NCBI GenBank assembly: GCA_002717185.1
Contig: PBDC01000037.1
Location: 9,694-35,711, forward strand
Origin: Rhodospirillaceae bacterium
Lineage (GTDB): Bacteria > Pseudomonadota > Alphaproteobacteria > UBA8366 > GCA-2717185
Length of the DNA: 26,018 bases
Direction of reading: 5' to 3'
A program made the translations under genes and the position numbers. Below the pieces are notes generated by a model. The model worked only from the letters and a program-made list of their open reading frames with translations. It was not told the origin of the DNA and did not search any database. Within the stretch, counting starts at the first letter, position 1. Each line of letters opens with the position of its first letter. Positions 17,037-23,841 of the stretch are shown one piece after another.

Positions 17037-17435
17037 TCAACTTGGCTTGGCGACGATTGCATCTGTGGTAGAGAAATAGAGATCGAGGCGGGGGAAGCGG
17101 CCATCTTTAACCTGGAACAGTTTCACGTTGCTTAGTTCTATTTCCTTGCCCGCTTTGTCCACCAGACGCACGTCGAAGCTGGCCGCGACCCTTTGAGTTG
17201 CCTCGTCAATAGTCCATTGAAAGTTGCCGTGCCACATGGTTTCGTACCTGGCCATGGCGTCGGCAAACGCGTTGCGGATTTCGTGGTCACGCCCGGTCAG
17301 CACTGTGCCGGCCGGATAGATGTGCCAGACGCAATCCGTTGCCAGACAAGCGAGCGTTTCATCCAGCTGTCCCTGATCCATTACGCTAAAATAGCGCTTC
17401 TCGACCAGCTCGATTAGCTCGTTTCGGCTCAGCAT
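17037..17435 (-). CDS. SnoaL-like / NTF2-like protein
   Basis: This 132-residue protein has the NTF2-like cone fold of SnoaL-type polyketide cyclases, ketosteroid isomerases and ring-hydroxylase small subunits. Visible marks are the N-terminal helices with EKRYFSVMDQGQLDETLACLATDCVWHIYPAGTVLTGRD, then curved-sheet strands ending in VKLFQVKDGRFPRLDLYFS. Most such proteins are isomerases, hydratases or binding proteins for small hydrophobic molecules; no specific activity can be assigned. GGAGG lies seven nucleotides before the ATG. It sits between the MFS and TauD-like genes in one operon. Confidence 0.8.
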   Translation of the reverse strand: MLSRNELIELVEKRYFSVMDQGQLDETLACLATDCVWHIYPAGTVLTGRDHEIRNAFADAMARYETMWHGNFQWTIDEATQRVAASFDVRLVDKAGKEIELSNVKLFQVKDGRFPRLDLYFSTTDAIVAKPS

Positions 17436-17510
17436 CGAAGTGCCTCCACTACGTTCGCGACGTCGTTTCGATACGATAGCCCACGATACTGTCTTAACCC
17501 AACGGTGCCG

Positions 17511-18713
17511 CTAGGCCGTGCGCTGATCACGACCAAAACGCCGGGGCAGATAACGCGAGAAATGTGCTAGTATGAGCATGGTGGCGCCACTTGCGATGAA
17601 CACCGCAGACAGCGGGAACACCAGGAGAATAACCGAATAGACAGCGGGAACCGATAGTCGTCCTGTTTCGCGATAGGTTGAATAGACGCTGGTCATCCTG
17701 GCTCGCTCGTGGGGGTGTACCGCACGCAGGAAGGGCACATTACCGGGACCGTCAGTGATGCTGGCGGCAAAGGCGGAGGCGATCAAGAGCGCCGCGCCGA
17801 CATAGGGCCACACCATCGTCAGACCAGCAAGCGCGCTAGTGACGGCGGTCGCAACATAGCCCAATACCAGAAGCCAGCGGATGCCGTTACGCCGCCCCAC
17901 CCAACCCCAGAAGGTAACCGTGAACAGGCCTGCGGACCCTACTGAGGTGATGATGCCCCCCGCCTCCTTTCCCAGCCCCGTTTCGACTGCATATATCGGG
18001 GCATAGATGAAGAACATGTTCCACCAGGCGGATCGCCCTACTGATAGAAGCCAGGCCAATGTCAGGCGGGGTTGCGTGAAAAAACGGCGCACGAAGCTGA
18101 GCGGGTTGGTCCCAGTACCGGAATCTTTCCGTTCATCGTTGGCGCGCGGCACACCAATCAACAGCAGATAGCCGAGCAGCAGCAGCGAAATTGCACCACT
18201 CAATGCAAAGGGCAGCCAGGGAGATAGACGTTCGGAGAGCACTATGCCGAGATAGGGGCCAGCCATCCAACCGAACCCTGCAAGCAGCATCCGGTTTGGT
18301 TCGAAGCGTGTTAGATCGGCCTTTGGAACGTTGTCGAGAACAAAAAGATTAAGACAGATTGTAATCGCCGCTCCGCCAAACATCTGCAGTATAAGACCGA
18401 GCGGCAGCGCCCAGAGCGCCTGCACCCCGAACAGCACGACGGCCATCGCAAGGCAAAGGCTGCCGCAAATTGCGGCACCCCGGCGACCAACCGCCTTTAC
18501 CAGCCAGGGTACCGATAAACTGGCACAAAGGCCGAACGCGCTGGCGACGAGGTAGAGAACACTGACCAGCTGTGCGTCCCCCAACAATGTGTAGGCTTGC
18601 AGAGGCAGCACTGTGATAAGCATTGCCCGTGCCATCGTATCGAGCGTAAACAATGCTAGGAATGCCGGGGCGCTTGGCCGAGTTAGTTGTTGTAGTAGCT
18701 TTGCTACAGTCAT
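17511..18713 (-). CDS. MFS transporter, 12 helices
   Basis: This 400-residue inner-membrane carrier of the major facilitator superfamily has about twelve hydrophobic segments and a central cytoplasmic loop near residues 190-210 (PRANDERKDSGTGTNP). The loop after helix 2 (VKAVGRRGAAICG) resembles motif A. Helix 7 onward starts with LAWLLSVGRSAWWNMFFIYAPIYAV. It lies 20 nt downstream of the enolase-superfamily gene, so it may import or export the substrate or product of that enzyme (inference). The ribosome-binding site AGGA is unusually close to the ATG. Confidence 0.85.
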   Translation of the reverse strand: MTVAKLLQQLTRPSAPAFLALFTLDTMARAMLITVLPLQAYTLLGDAQLVSVLYLVASAFGLCASLSVPWLVKAVGRRGAAICGSLCLAMAVVLFGVQALWALPLGLILQMFGGAAITICLNLFVLDNVPKADLTRFEPNRMLLAGFGWMAGPYLGIVLSERLSPWLPFALSGAISLLLLGYLLLIGVPRANDERKDSGTGTNPLSFVRRFFTQPRLTLAWLLSVGRSAWWNMFFIYAPIYAVETGLGKEAGGIITSVGSAGLFTVTFWGWVGRRNGIRWLLVLGYVATAVTSALAGLTMVWPYVGAALLIASAFAASITDGPGNVPFLRAVHPHERARMTSVYSTYRETGRLSVPAVYSVILLVFPLSAVFIASGATMLILAHFSRYLPRRFGRDQRTA

Positions 18714-18733
18714 TTCCTATGCGCCGTGAAGGC

Positions 18734-19822
18734 TTATCCGACCCGGTACCGCTCTACTGCAGCCTCGTTTAGCACCAGCCCATGTCCTGGACCGTTTGGC
18801 GCGGTCAGCACCCCTTCGACAGGGATTGGCATCTCCTGAAGGATTGCCCCGCTGCGTGGCATGTATTCCAGGATTTCGCCGTGTGGTGCGGCAGCCAACA
18901 GATGCAGGTGGAATTCCGGTGCGACATGACCGCTTAATGGTACCCGATGTGCTTCTGCGAGGGCTGCTGCCTTGCGCCAGGGCGTAATGCCGCCAACTCG
19001 GAACAAATCGAGGATCAGCACGTCAACAGCACGCGCCTCCAGGGTATGGCGAAACTGGTGCAGCGTATAGAGGTTCTCGCCCCCGGTGACCGCCAAGTCG
19101 AGAGCGTTTGCGAGCTGGGCCAAACCCTCGAGGTTCTCGTGATGAAGCGGATCTTCCAGCCAGGTGACGCCAACATCCTGTAGTGCGCGGCCGGCCACCC
19201 GTGCATATGTTAGGTCCCAGCTTTCCGTCCCATCGACCATAACGGCGATGTTCGGTCCTGCCGCGTCGATGGCGACCTTGGCGCGTTCCGCTTGCGCCAA
19301 CGGACTAATCTCCTTGCCGAGCCGCAACTTGATGCCCGAATAGCCGTTTTCCGCGTGATTGCGCGCCGATTCGGCCAGTTCGTCATAGCTCAGGCTGTAC
19401 CATAGCCGGTCGCTGGCATATGCGGGAATGTGGTCGCGAAAGCCGCCGAGCAGGCGCCAGATCGGTTGCCCTTGTGTCTTGCCCGCGGCGTCCCACATCG
19501 CGATGTCTAAGGGCGCGATTGCCCAATGTAGCAGTCCGCCAGGTCCGACCCATTTCCCGGCCCGTGACATCTGCTGCCAGGCGGCCTCGGTATCGAGTAC
19601 ATCCATTCCGACCAGGCTCTCTGCCAATTCCTGGGCAGCTTTTGCGATCGGCTGGACCAATTGTGCGCCAAGCTTGACTACATAGCCAAACCCTTCTGTA
19701 CCGTCGACGGTTTGTATTCGTGCTAGGACGTGCCAGTTCGCGTCGACCGTACGGCCAGCCGCGATATAAGCGTCTTCGACGGGTACTTCCAGAATATCGA
19801 CGGTGACGCTGGCGATCTTCAT
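18734..19822 (-). CDS. Enolase-superfamily enzyme (mandelate racemase/muconate lactonizing type)
   Basis: The 362-residue protein has the capping domain (about 1-125) and TIM barrel of the mandelate racemase subgroup. Metal ligands are D197 (VMVDGTESWD), E223 (WLEDPLHHEN) and E249 (TGGEN); the His-Asp base dyad is D272 (ILDLFRVGG) and H299 (LSGHVAPEF), with E319 as electrophile. All keep mandelate racemase spacing. The first Lys of the KxK motif is present (K165) but the second is Arg167 (IKLRLG), so the second base of a racemase is lost. An acid-sugar dehydratase or one-base epimerase is therefore likelier than a racemase (inference). The start is ATG 19822 (MKIASVTVDI); an upstream ATG at 19882 adds residues foreign to the family. 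It heads the operon with an MFS carrier, a SnoaL-like protein and a TauD-like enzyme. Confidence 0.87.
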   Translation of the reverse strand: MKIASVTVDILEVPVEDAYIAAGRTVDANWHVLARIQTVDGTEGFGYVVKLGAQLVQPIAKAAQELAESLVGMDVLDTEAAWQQMSRAGKWVGPGGLLHWAIAPLDIAMWDAAGKTQGQPIWRLLGGFRDHIPAYASDRLWYSLSYDELAESARNHAENGYSGIKLRLGKEISPLAQAERAKVAIDAAGPNIAVMVDGTESWDLTYARVAGRALQDVGVTWLEDPLHHENLEGLAQLANALDLAVTGGENLYTLHQFRHTLEARAVDVLILDLFRVGGITPWRKAAALAEAHRVPLSGHVAPEFHLHLLAAAPHGEILEYMPRSGAILQEMPIPVEGVLTAPNGPGHGLVLNEAAVERYRVG

Positions 19823-19845
19823 GGCTTTTGCTTTCCCGATAGTTT

Positions 19846-19859
19846 GAGGACATATCCTC
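19846..19859. promoter_or_regulatory. Short inverted repeat between divergent genes, possible operator
   Basis: GAGGA CATA TCCTC is a perfect 5-bp inverted repeat with a 4-nt spacer, located 24 nt upstream of the enolase-superfamily ATG in the 149-nt divergent interval. It could be a regulator-binding site for that operon. A repeat this short also occurs by chance, and no regulator gene is adjacent. Confidence 0.25.
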
Positions 19860-19971
19860 GGCTGCCAGCACGCCATGCGCAAGGCGCTCCCTTCGTGGTG
19901 GTCAGCAAGGTTCAGAATAGGCTATCTTTATAGTGATTTATCTGCGGGTTGCCCGAAGGTCCGGAGGATTA

Positions 19972-20166
19972 ATGAGCGGTCGGGAAATATGGGTGCGCGC
20001 CAAGTTTCTCATGGAGAAATACGGCGACGAAGCAGCGGTTTATGCGGCGCTGAAAACTGAGGATATGCTCGACAAGGGCGATGTCCGCGAAGCTGCGACT
20101 TGGCACGAGATCATTAAGGCGATCGAGGCTCTGGAAAACACAGAGCCGACGGGGCCACTGCACTAA
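19972..20166 (+). CDS. Small conserved hypothetical protein, DUF6961-like
   Basis: This 64-residue cytoplasmic protein is preceded by GGAGG four nucleotides before the ATG, one of the better ribosome-binding sites here, which supports a real gene. It is predicted to be all-helical: EIWVRAKFLMEKYGDEAAVYAALKTEDMLDKGDVREAATWHEIIKAIEALE. This E-I-W...GD-A...M...GD...A-x-W-x-x-I-x-x-A-I-E-x-L pattern resembles short alphaproteobacterial proteins of the DUF6961 type, whose function is unknown. It is divergent from the enolase-superfamily operon and convergent, 18 nt apart, with the enoyl-CoA hydratase-like gene. Confidence 0.75.
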   Translation: MSGREIWVRAKFLMEKYGDEAAVYAALKTEDMLDKGDVREAATWHEIIKAIEALENTEPTGPLH

Positions 20167-20184
20167 TTCGGTAAGAAAGACGCG

Positions 20185-21003
20185 TCAGTCCCCGTCTTTA
20201 TCCATCATGTCCCAGTTGTAGAGCGGTGGTTCCTTTCCCACGAAGCGCCGCACAGCTTCCTGTGCAAAATCGCTAGTGAATAGCAGGGTTTGTCCATCCG
20301 CCTCGGCGTCCGCTATATCCCCATAGTTGCTTTGGAAAGTTTTGTTGACGAGACGTTTTGAAAGGGCGACGGCCGTCTTTGGGCCTTGGGCGATGCGAGC
20401 CGCATAGTCTTGCGCTGCGCTAAGCACGTCGCCATCTTCGATAATGGAATGGACGATGCCGAGTTCCTTTGCCTCTTCGGCGGTGATACTACGACCTGTG
20501 AACATTAGGTCCTTCGCCATAGCGGAACCTACGACCCGTGGGAGGGTGTAGGCGAGCGCCATATCTGGCATCAAGCCTATGCGGGAAAAGACGGAGCAGA
20601 ACTTTGCTTTCGGCGATGCGAAGACAAAATCGGCTGCCAGGGCTAGGCTGAAGCCACCACCGAAGGCCAGTCCATCTACCGCCGCGACGACGGCACAATC
20701 GATATTGTGCAGTCGCTGCAGCCAGGCATGCACCTCATAAATTCCCTGGCGTGACGGACCTGGCCCGTTTGCGAGTCGGTCAGTCATTCCCTTCACATCG
20801 CCACCGGCGCAAAAGGCGCGTCCCTCCCCAGTCAAGACCAGTGCCTTGATGTCCTCGTTACCATCCACAAAATCGACCATGGCCTGGCAATCGGCCTTCA
20901 TATTGGGTGACAGCGCGTTCAACGCTTCCGGCCGATCCAAAGTAAAAGTGGCGACGCCGGTATTGGCGACATCCAGCCGTGCGCAATTGAAGGTGGGGAT
21001 CAA
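20185..21003 (-). CDS. Enoyl-CoA hydratase/isomerase-family protein lacking both hydratase glutamates
   Basis: This 272-residue crotonase-fold protein keeps the oxyanion hole (AFCAGGDVKGM, 63-73, and GLAFGGG, 111-117). Of the two catalytic glutamates of classical enoyl-CoA hydratase, however, the first is Ser119 (GGGFSLALAAD) and the second is Phe139 (CSVFSRIGL). D147 in GLMPD is the acidic residue seen in PaaG-like isomerases. It is therefore more likely an isomerase, thioesterase or other crotonase-type enzyme than a hydratase. It lies 38 nt downstream of the AhpD-like selenoprotein gene on the same strand. The substrate is unknown. Confidence 0.85.
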   Translation of the reverse strand: MIPTFNCARLDVANTGVATFTLDRPEALNALSPNMKADCQAMVDFVDGNEDIKALVLTGEGRAFCAGGDVKGMTDRLANGPGPSRQGIYEVHAWLQRLHNIDCAVVAAVDGLAFGGGFSLALAADFVFASPKAKFCSVFSRIGLMPDMALAYTLPRVVGSAMAKDLMFTGRSITAEEAKELGIVHSIIEDGDVLSAAQDYAARIAQGPKTAVALSKRLVNKTFQSNYGDIADAEADGQTLLFTSDFAQEAVRRFVGKEPPLYNWDMMDKDGD

Positions 21004-21041
21004 TCTAATACTCCGTTTCGTCTTTCCATTGATGGGTGAGT

Positions 21042-21560
21042 CTATTCGGCTGCCTTTGGGTGGTCGATGCCCGTGTAGCTGATCATTAGCTGATTTTCTG
21101 GCTCTATTCCGAACATGTTGTTGAACTGGTTCATGCCATGAAGCGTGGTGACGACGAAACCGATCTCGACAAGCTGCGCATTGTCGAAGAAGCGGCGCAT
21201 CTCAGCAAACAGGGCATCGGCGTTATCGGTTTGGTTCTGCGCCATTGCACCCGCGAAATAAAGTACGGCACGTTCCCTTTCGGTGAACACGTCGCTTTCC
21301 GGGTCATGGACTCGATTTAGTTTCTCTTCCGTCATTCCGGCACGCTGACCCGCAGCGTAGCGAAAGTTCAGTCAATAGCTGCAGTCATTTACGGTGGCGC
21401 AGCGCAGGCGGATCAACTCCTTTATCCCTGCATCGACACGTGAGCTGCGCCAAATGCGTTCGTAGAAACTGTTCAGCCCTTCGAGTAGTTCAGGGCAATG
21501 GGCGCGTACCTGCTGGCTTGTCATTAAGCCGGGATCTCCGGTTGGCGGAACGTGAGGCAT
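21042..21560 (-). CDS. AhpD/carboxymuconolactone-decarboxylase-like selenoprotein (CxxU), read through in-frame TGA
   Basis: Reading through TGA at 21374-21372 gives one continuous 172-residue protein of the AhpD/CMD thiol-peroxidase-like fold. The pieces on either side (62 and 109 residues) are the N- and C-terminal parts of that single domain. The TGA is codon 63 in VNDCSY-TGA-LNFRYAAG, the second position of the catalytic CxxC. Spacing fits AhpD exactly: E48, C60 and U63 match E118, C130 and C133 (steps of 12 and 3); the His137 position is Arg67. A SECIS-like hairpin begins six nucleotides after the TGA. AhpD-like selenoproteins have been described from marine metagenomes (from memory). 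The role is probably redox or peroxide-related. AAGGTG precedes the ATG. A Cys-to-stop mutation or sequencing error is the alternative. No selA, selB, selC or selD is in the window. Confidence 0.72.
21335..21365 (-). promoter_or_regulatory. Bacterial SECIS-like hairpin after the in-frame UGA
   Basis: On the minus strand, UUUCGCU-ACGCUG, loop CGGGU, CAGCGU-GCCGGAA folds into a 31-nt hairpin. It has a perfect 6-bp apical stem and a lower stem extending it to 12 pairs (two of them G-U) with a single C-C mismatch. It starts 6 nt after the UGA, and its loop, containing GGU, begins 19 nt after the UGA. In E. coli fdhF the SelB-binding GGU loop lies at a very similar distance. The element also encodes residues of the protein, as bacterial SECIS elements must. 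Confidence 0.65.
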
Positions 21561-21629
21561 GGGACACCTTAGTTCAATTAAGTAAGAACGCTAGCGTAGC
21601 AGCCGTCCGGGATATTGAAAATGTCCCCT

Positions 21630-22451
21630 TCAGTCGAGCAGCGCCATAGGGTCACCGACGTTGACGACGCCAAGCGCCCGCACTGCCTTGTAACCCAGTA
21701 GTTCTTGCACGCGGTGCGGCATGGCGCGCACTTTATCCAACGGCACAGACAGGAACATGTTCTCTTCCGTACGCAGCCAACCCAGAACGTAGCCGACGAA
21801 CATACCCCGACGCGGCAGGTCTGCCGTCCGGTTTGCACCGCCGCCATGGATGGTTGAGCCGAGATAAAATACCGCGGACCCGGCTAACATCTCGGCCTGC
21901 ACGATCTCGTGCGCTTCCACTTCCCGGTCTTTTGGCCAGCAATGGCTGCCAGGCACGATCCGTGTCGCCCCGTTCTCAGCAGTGAAATCTGACAGGGCGA
22001 ACATCGCCTCGATTTCCAGTTCCGGTTCCGGTTCAGGCAGATGCCGCCACACTCCTTGATCCCGGTGCAGTCGTTGGTCGCTTTCGCCTGGACGGATCTC
22101 GATAAGCTGCCCTGTATTTAGTAAATAGTCATCGCAATGGGGCAACAAAAAATGGTCTGCAACACCGAGCAGAAACGGATGCTGCATGACATCAAGAAAG
22201 GCTTCTGACTTCCCCGGCAACCCATCGGCTCGGACTGTCGCCTTGCCATAGAAGGTAACCATGTCACCCTCTGTCGGGTGCCGCACGCCAGGTGGCGTTG
22301 CCGCGACGATACGGTCTAGGTCTGTATTGAGACGGTTCAGTAGGTTGGGAGCGAGGGCTCCGTCGACGATGACGGCGCCATCGCTTTCGAGTATAGCGAC
22401 TATGTCAGCGGCTTTGGTGCCACCACTCAACCTATGAAGCGCTGGTGCCAT
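21630..22451 (-). CDS. Phytanoyl-CoA dioxygenase (PhyH)-family protein
   Basis: This 273-residue Fe(II)/2-oxoglutarate oxygenase belongs to the PhyH family. The double-stranded helix core shows the HxD motif LHRDQGVW (H129, D131), the family block MFALSDFTAENGATRIVPGSHCW (150-172) and the distal iron ligand H202 in GSTIHGGGANRT, with Arg214/215 near the expected 2-oxoglutarate site. The family hydroxylates diverse lipids and small molecules, so the name does not imply phytanate as substrate. The ribosome-binding site is weak. The AhpD-like selenoprotein gene follows after 69 nt, then the crotonase-like gene, so these three probably form one transcription unit. It is divergent from the CoA-transferase gene. 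Confidence 0.88.
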   Translation of the reverse strand: MAPALHRLSGGTKAADIVAILESDGAVIVDGALAPNLLNRLNTDLDRIVAATPPGVRHPTEGDMVTFYGKATVRADGLPGKSEAFLDVMQHPFLLGVADHFLLPHCDDYLLNTGQLIEIRPGESDQRLHRDQGVWRHLPEPEPELEIEAMFALSDFTAENGATRIVPGSHCWPKDREVEAHEIVQAEMLAGSAVFYLGSTIHGGGANRTADLPRRGMFVGYVLGWLRTEENMFLSVPLDKVRAMPHRVQELLGYKAVRALGVVNVGDPMALLD

Positions 22452-22582
22452 TTAAAAAGCCCCGTCGGTCATGTCCAAGCTTGTAACGATAGTCCGTGCT
22501 TCGTAAAGGAACCAGAGGCCTGGGTCTTTCCCCTTTCGGTCCTAGCGGTTTTAATGCTGTGCCACAGCGAATAAGGACCATC

Positions 22583-23767
22583 ATGCAGGACACTCCTCTT
22601 CAGGGCATCAAAGTGCTCGATCTCACGCAAATTTACCAAGGCCCTTACGCATCGTTTCTAATGGCGATGTCTGGCGCGGATGTGGTGAAGGTTGAAAGTC
22701 ACGCCGGTGATCGTATCCGACGCAACCAGGGCGCCGAAACGCCTCTCGCCTTCGCAATGCTGAATTCCAACAAACGCTGCCTAACTCTTGACCTAAAGCA
22801 TCCCAAGGGTAAAGACGTGCTTAAGGAGATGGCCAAGGAAGCCGACGTAATGTTGGAAAATTTCGCGGCCGGCACGATGGATCGGCTCGGCCTCGGCTGG
22901 GACGTAATGCGCGATGTTAACCCGAAGCTTATCTATGGCACCGCGACCGGTTATGGCGTGACTGGCCCGGACAAGGACCAACTGGCGATGGATCACACTG
23001 TGCAGGCCGCTGCCGGTGTTATGAGTATCACTGGAGAGACGGGTGGACCACCGGCTCGGGCAGGCGGTACGCCCAGCGATATAATGGGTGGTATCCATTT
23101 TTACGCCGGCATTCTTTCCGCGCTGTTGGCCCGCAACGCCACAGGCAAGGGCACCCGGGTTGAGGTTGCGATGCAGGAGGCGATGTATTTCGTGCTGTCT
23201 AGCGAATTCGCCTCCTACCATCGCACTGGCGAATTACCGGAGCGGCGTGGCGACAAGACGGCGGCAAACAGTGCCCCCTATGGCCGCTATGAGTGCCAGG
23301 ACGGCTGGATTGCTTTGATCGTGGTGAGTGAACCGCAATGGCACCGACTTGTAGAACTGATCGGAAGGCCGGAATTGGCGCATGACACCGAATATGGGAG
23401 CCCCGCGCTACGCTATCGTTTCGAGGCGGAAATCAATGAGATGATCGGCGCCTGGACCGCACAGCGCAGCAAGGACGAGGCATACCACCTTATCCGCGAG
23501 AACCGCATTCCGGTCGCCCCGGTGCGCGATGTGGGAGAGGTGATGAACGACGAGCATATGCACGAGCGCGAGATGCTACATAAGATGAGCCATCCTTATA
23601 TTGGCGATATCGTTCTTCCTAGTTCGCCCATCCGCCTGTCGGAATTCCCGCCGGTGCCAATCGAATTTTTTCACGAGCCGGGCGCAGACAATGCAGATGT
23701 GTTGGCTGACTGGTTGGGTATGGACGAGGCGGTGATCACGGCGTTGGCGGAAGAGAAGGTTATCTAG
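22583..23767 (+). CDS. Class III CoA transferase (CaiB/BaiF family)
   Basis: This 394-residue enzyme belongs to the formyl-CoA transferase / L-carnitine CoA-transferase family, which moves CoA between carboxylic acids; some relatives are 2-methylacyl-CoA racemases. Marks are GIKVLDLTQIYQGPYASFLMAMSGADVVKVE at the N-terminus, GDRIRRNQ, FAMLNSNKRCLTLDLKHPKGKD, the catalytic Asp137 in LAMDHTVQAAAGVMS, and RVEVAMQEAM. The start is ATG 22583, since AAGGA lies five nucleotides upstream; the open frame extends to 22496 without a ribosome-binding site. It is followed by an LLM monooxygenase and an enoyl-CoA hydratase on the same strand, which suggests activation and oxidation of a carboxylic acid. 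The substrate is unknown. Confidence 0.9.
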   Translation: MQDTPLQGIKVLDLTQIYQGPYASFLMAMSGADVVKVESHAGDRIRRNQGAETPLAFAMLNSNKRCLTLDLKHPKGKDVLKEMAKEADVMLENFAAGTMDRLGLGWDVMRDVNPKLIYGTATGYGVTGPDKDQLAMDHTVQAAAGVMSITGETGGPPARAGGTPSDIMGGIHFYAGILSALLARNATGKGTRVEVAMQEAMYFVLSSEFASYHRTGELPERRGDKTAANSAPYGRYECQDGWIALIVVSEPQWHRLVELIGRPELAHDTEYGSPALRYRFEAEINEMIGAWTAQRSKDEAYHLIRENRIPVAPVRDVGEVMNDEHMHEREMLHKMSHPYIGDIVLPSSPIRLSEFPPVPIEFFHEPGADNADVLADWLGMDEAVITALAEEKVI

Positions 23768-23841
23768 TGACAAAACCTCCAACATCATCCTCTTTACCTC
23801 ATGGAAGAGTGTAGACATAAGTCTGTGGGTGTTATTGTTCT

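Noticed and set aside
21042..21335. The 97-codon frame beginning MTEEKLNRV as an independent gene
   Set aside because: It is the C-terminal part of the AhpD/CMD-like domain, in frame with the upstream frame, and lacks its own ribosome-binding site and the catalytic CxxC. Read-through of the TGA explains it better.
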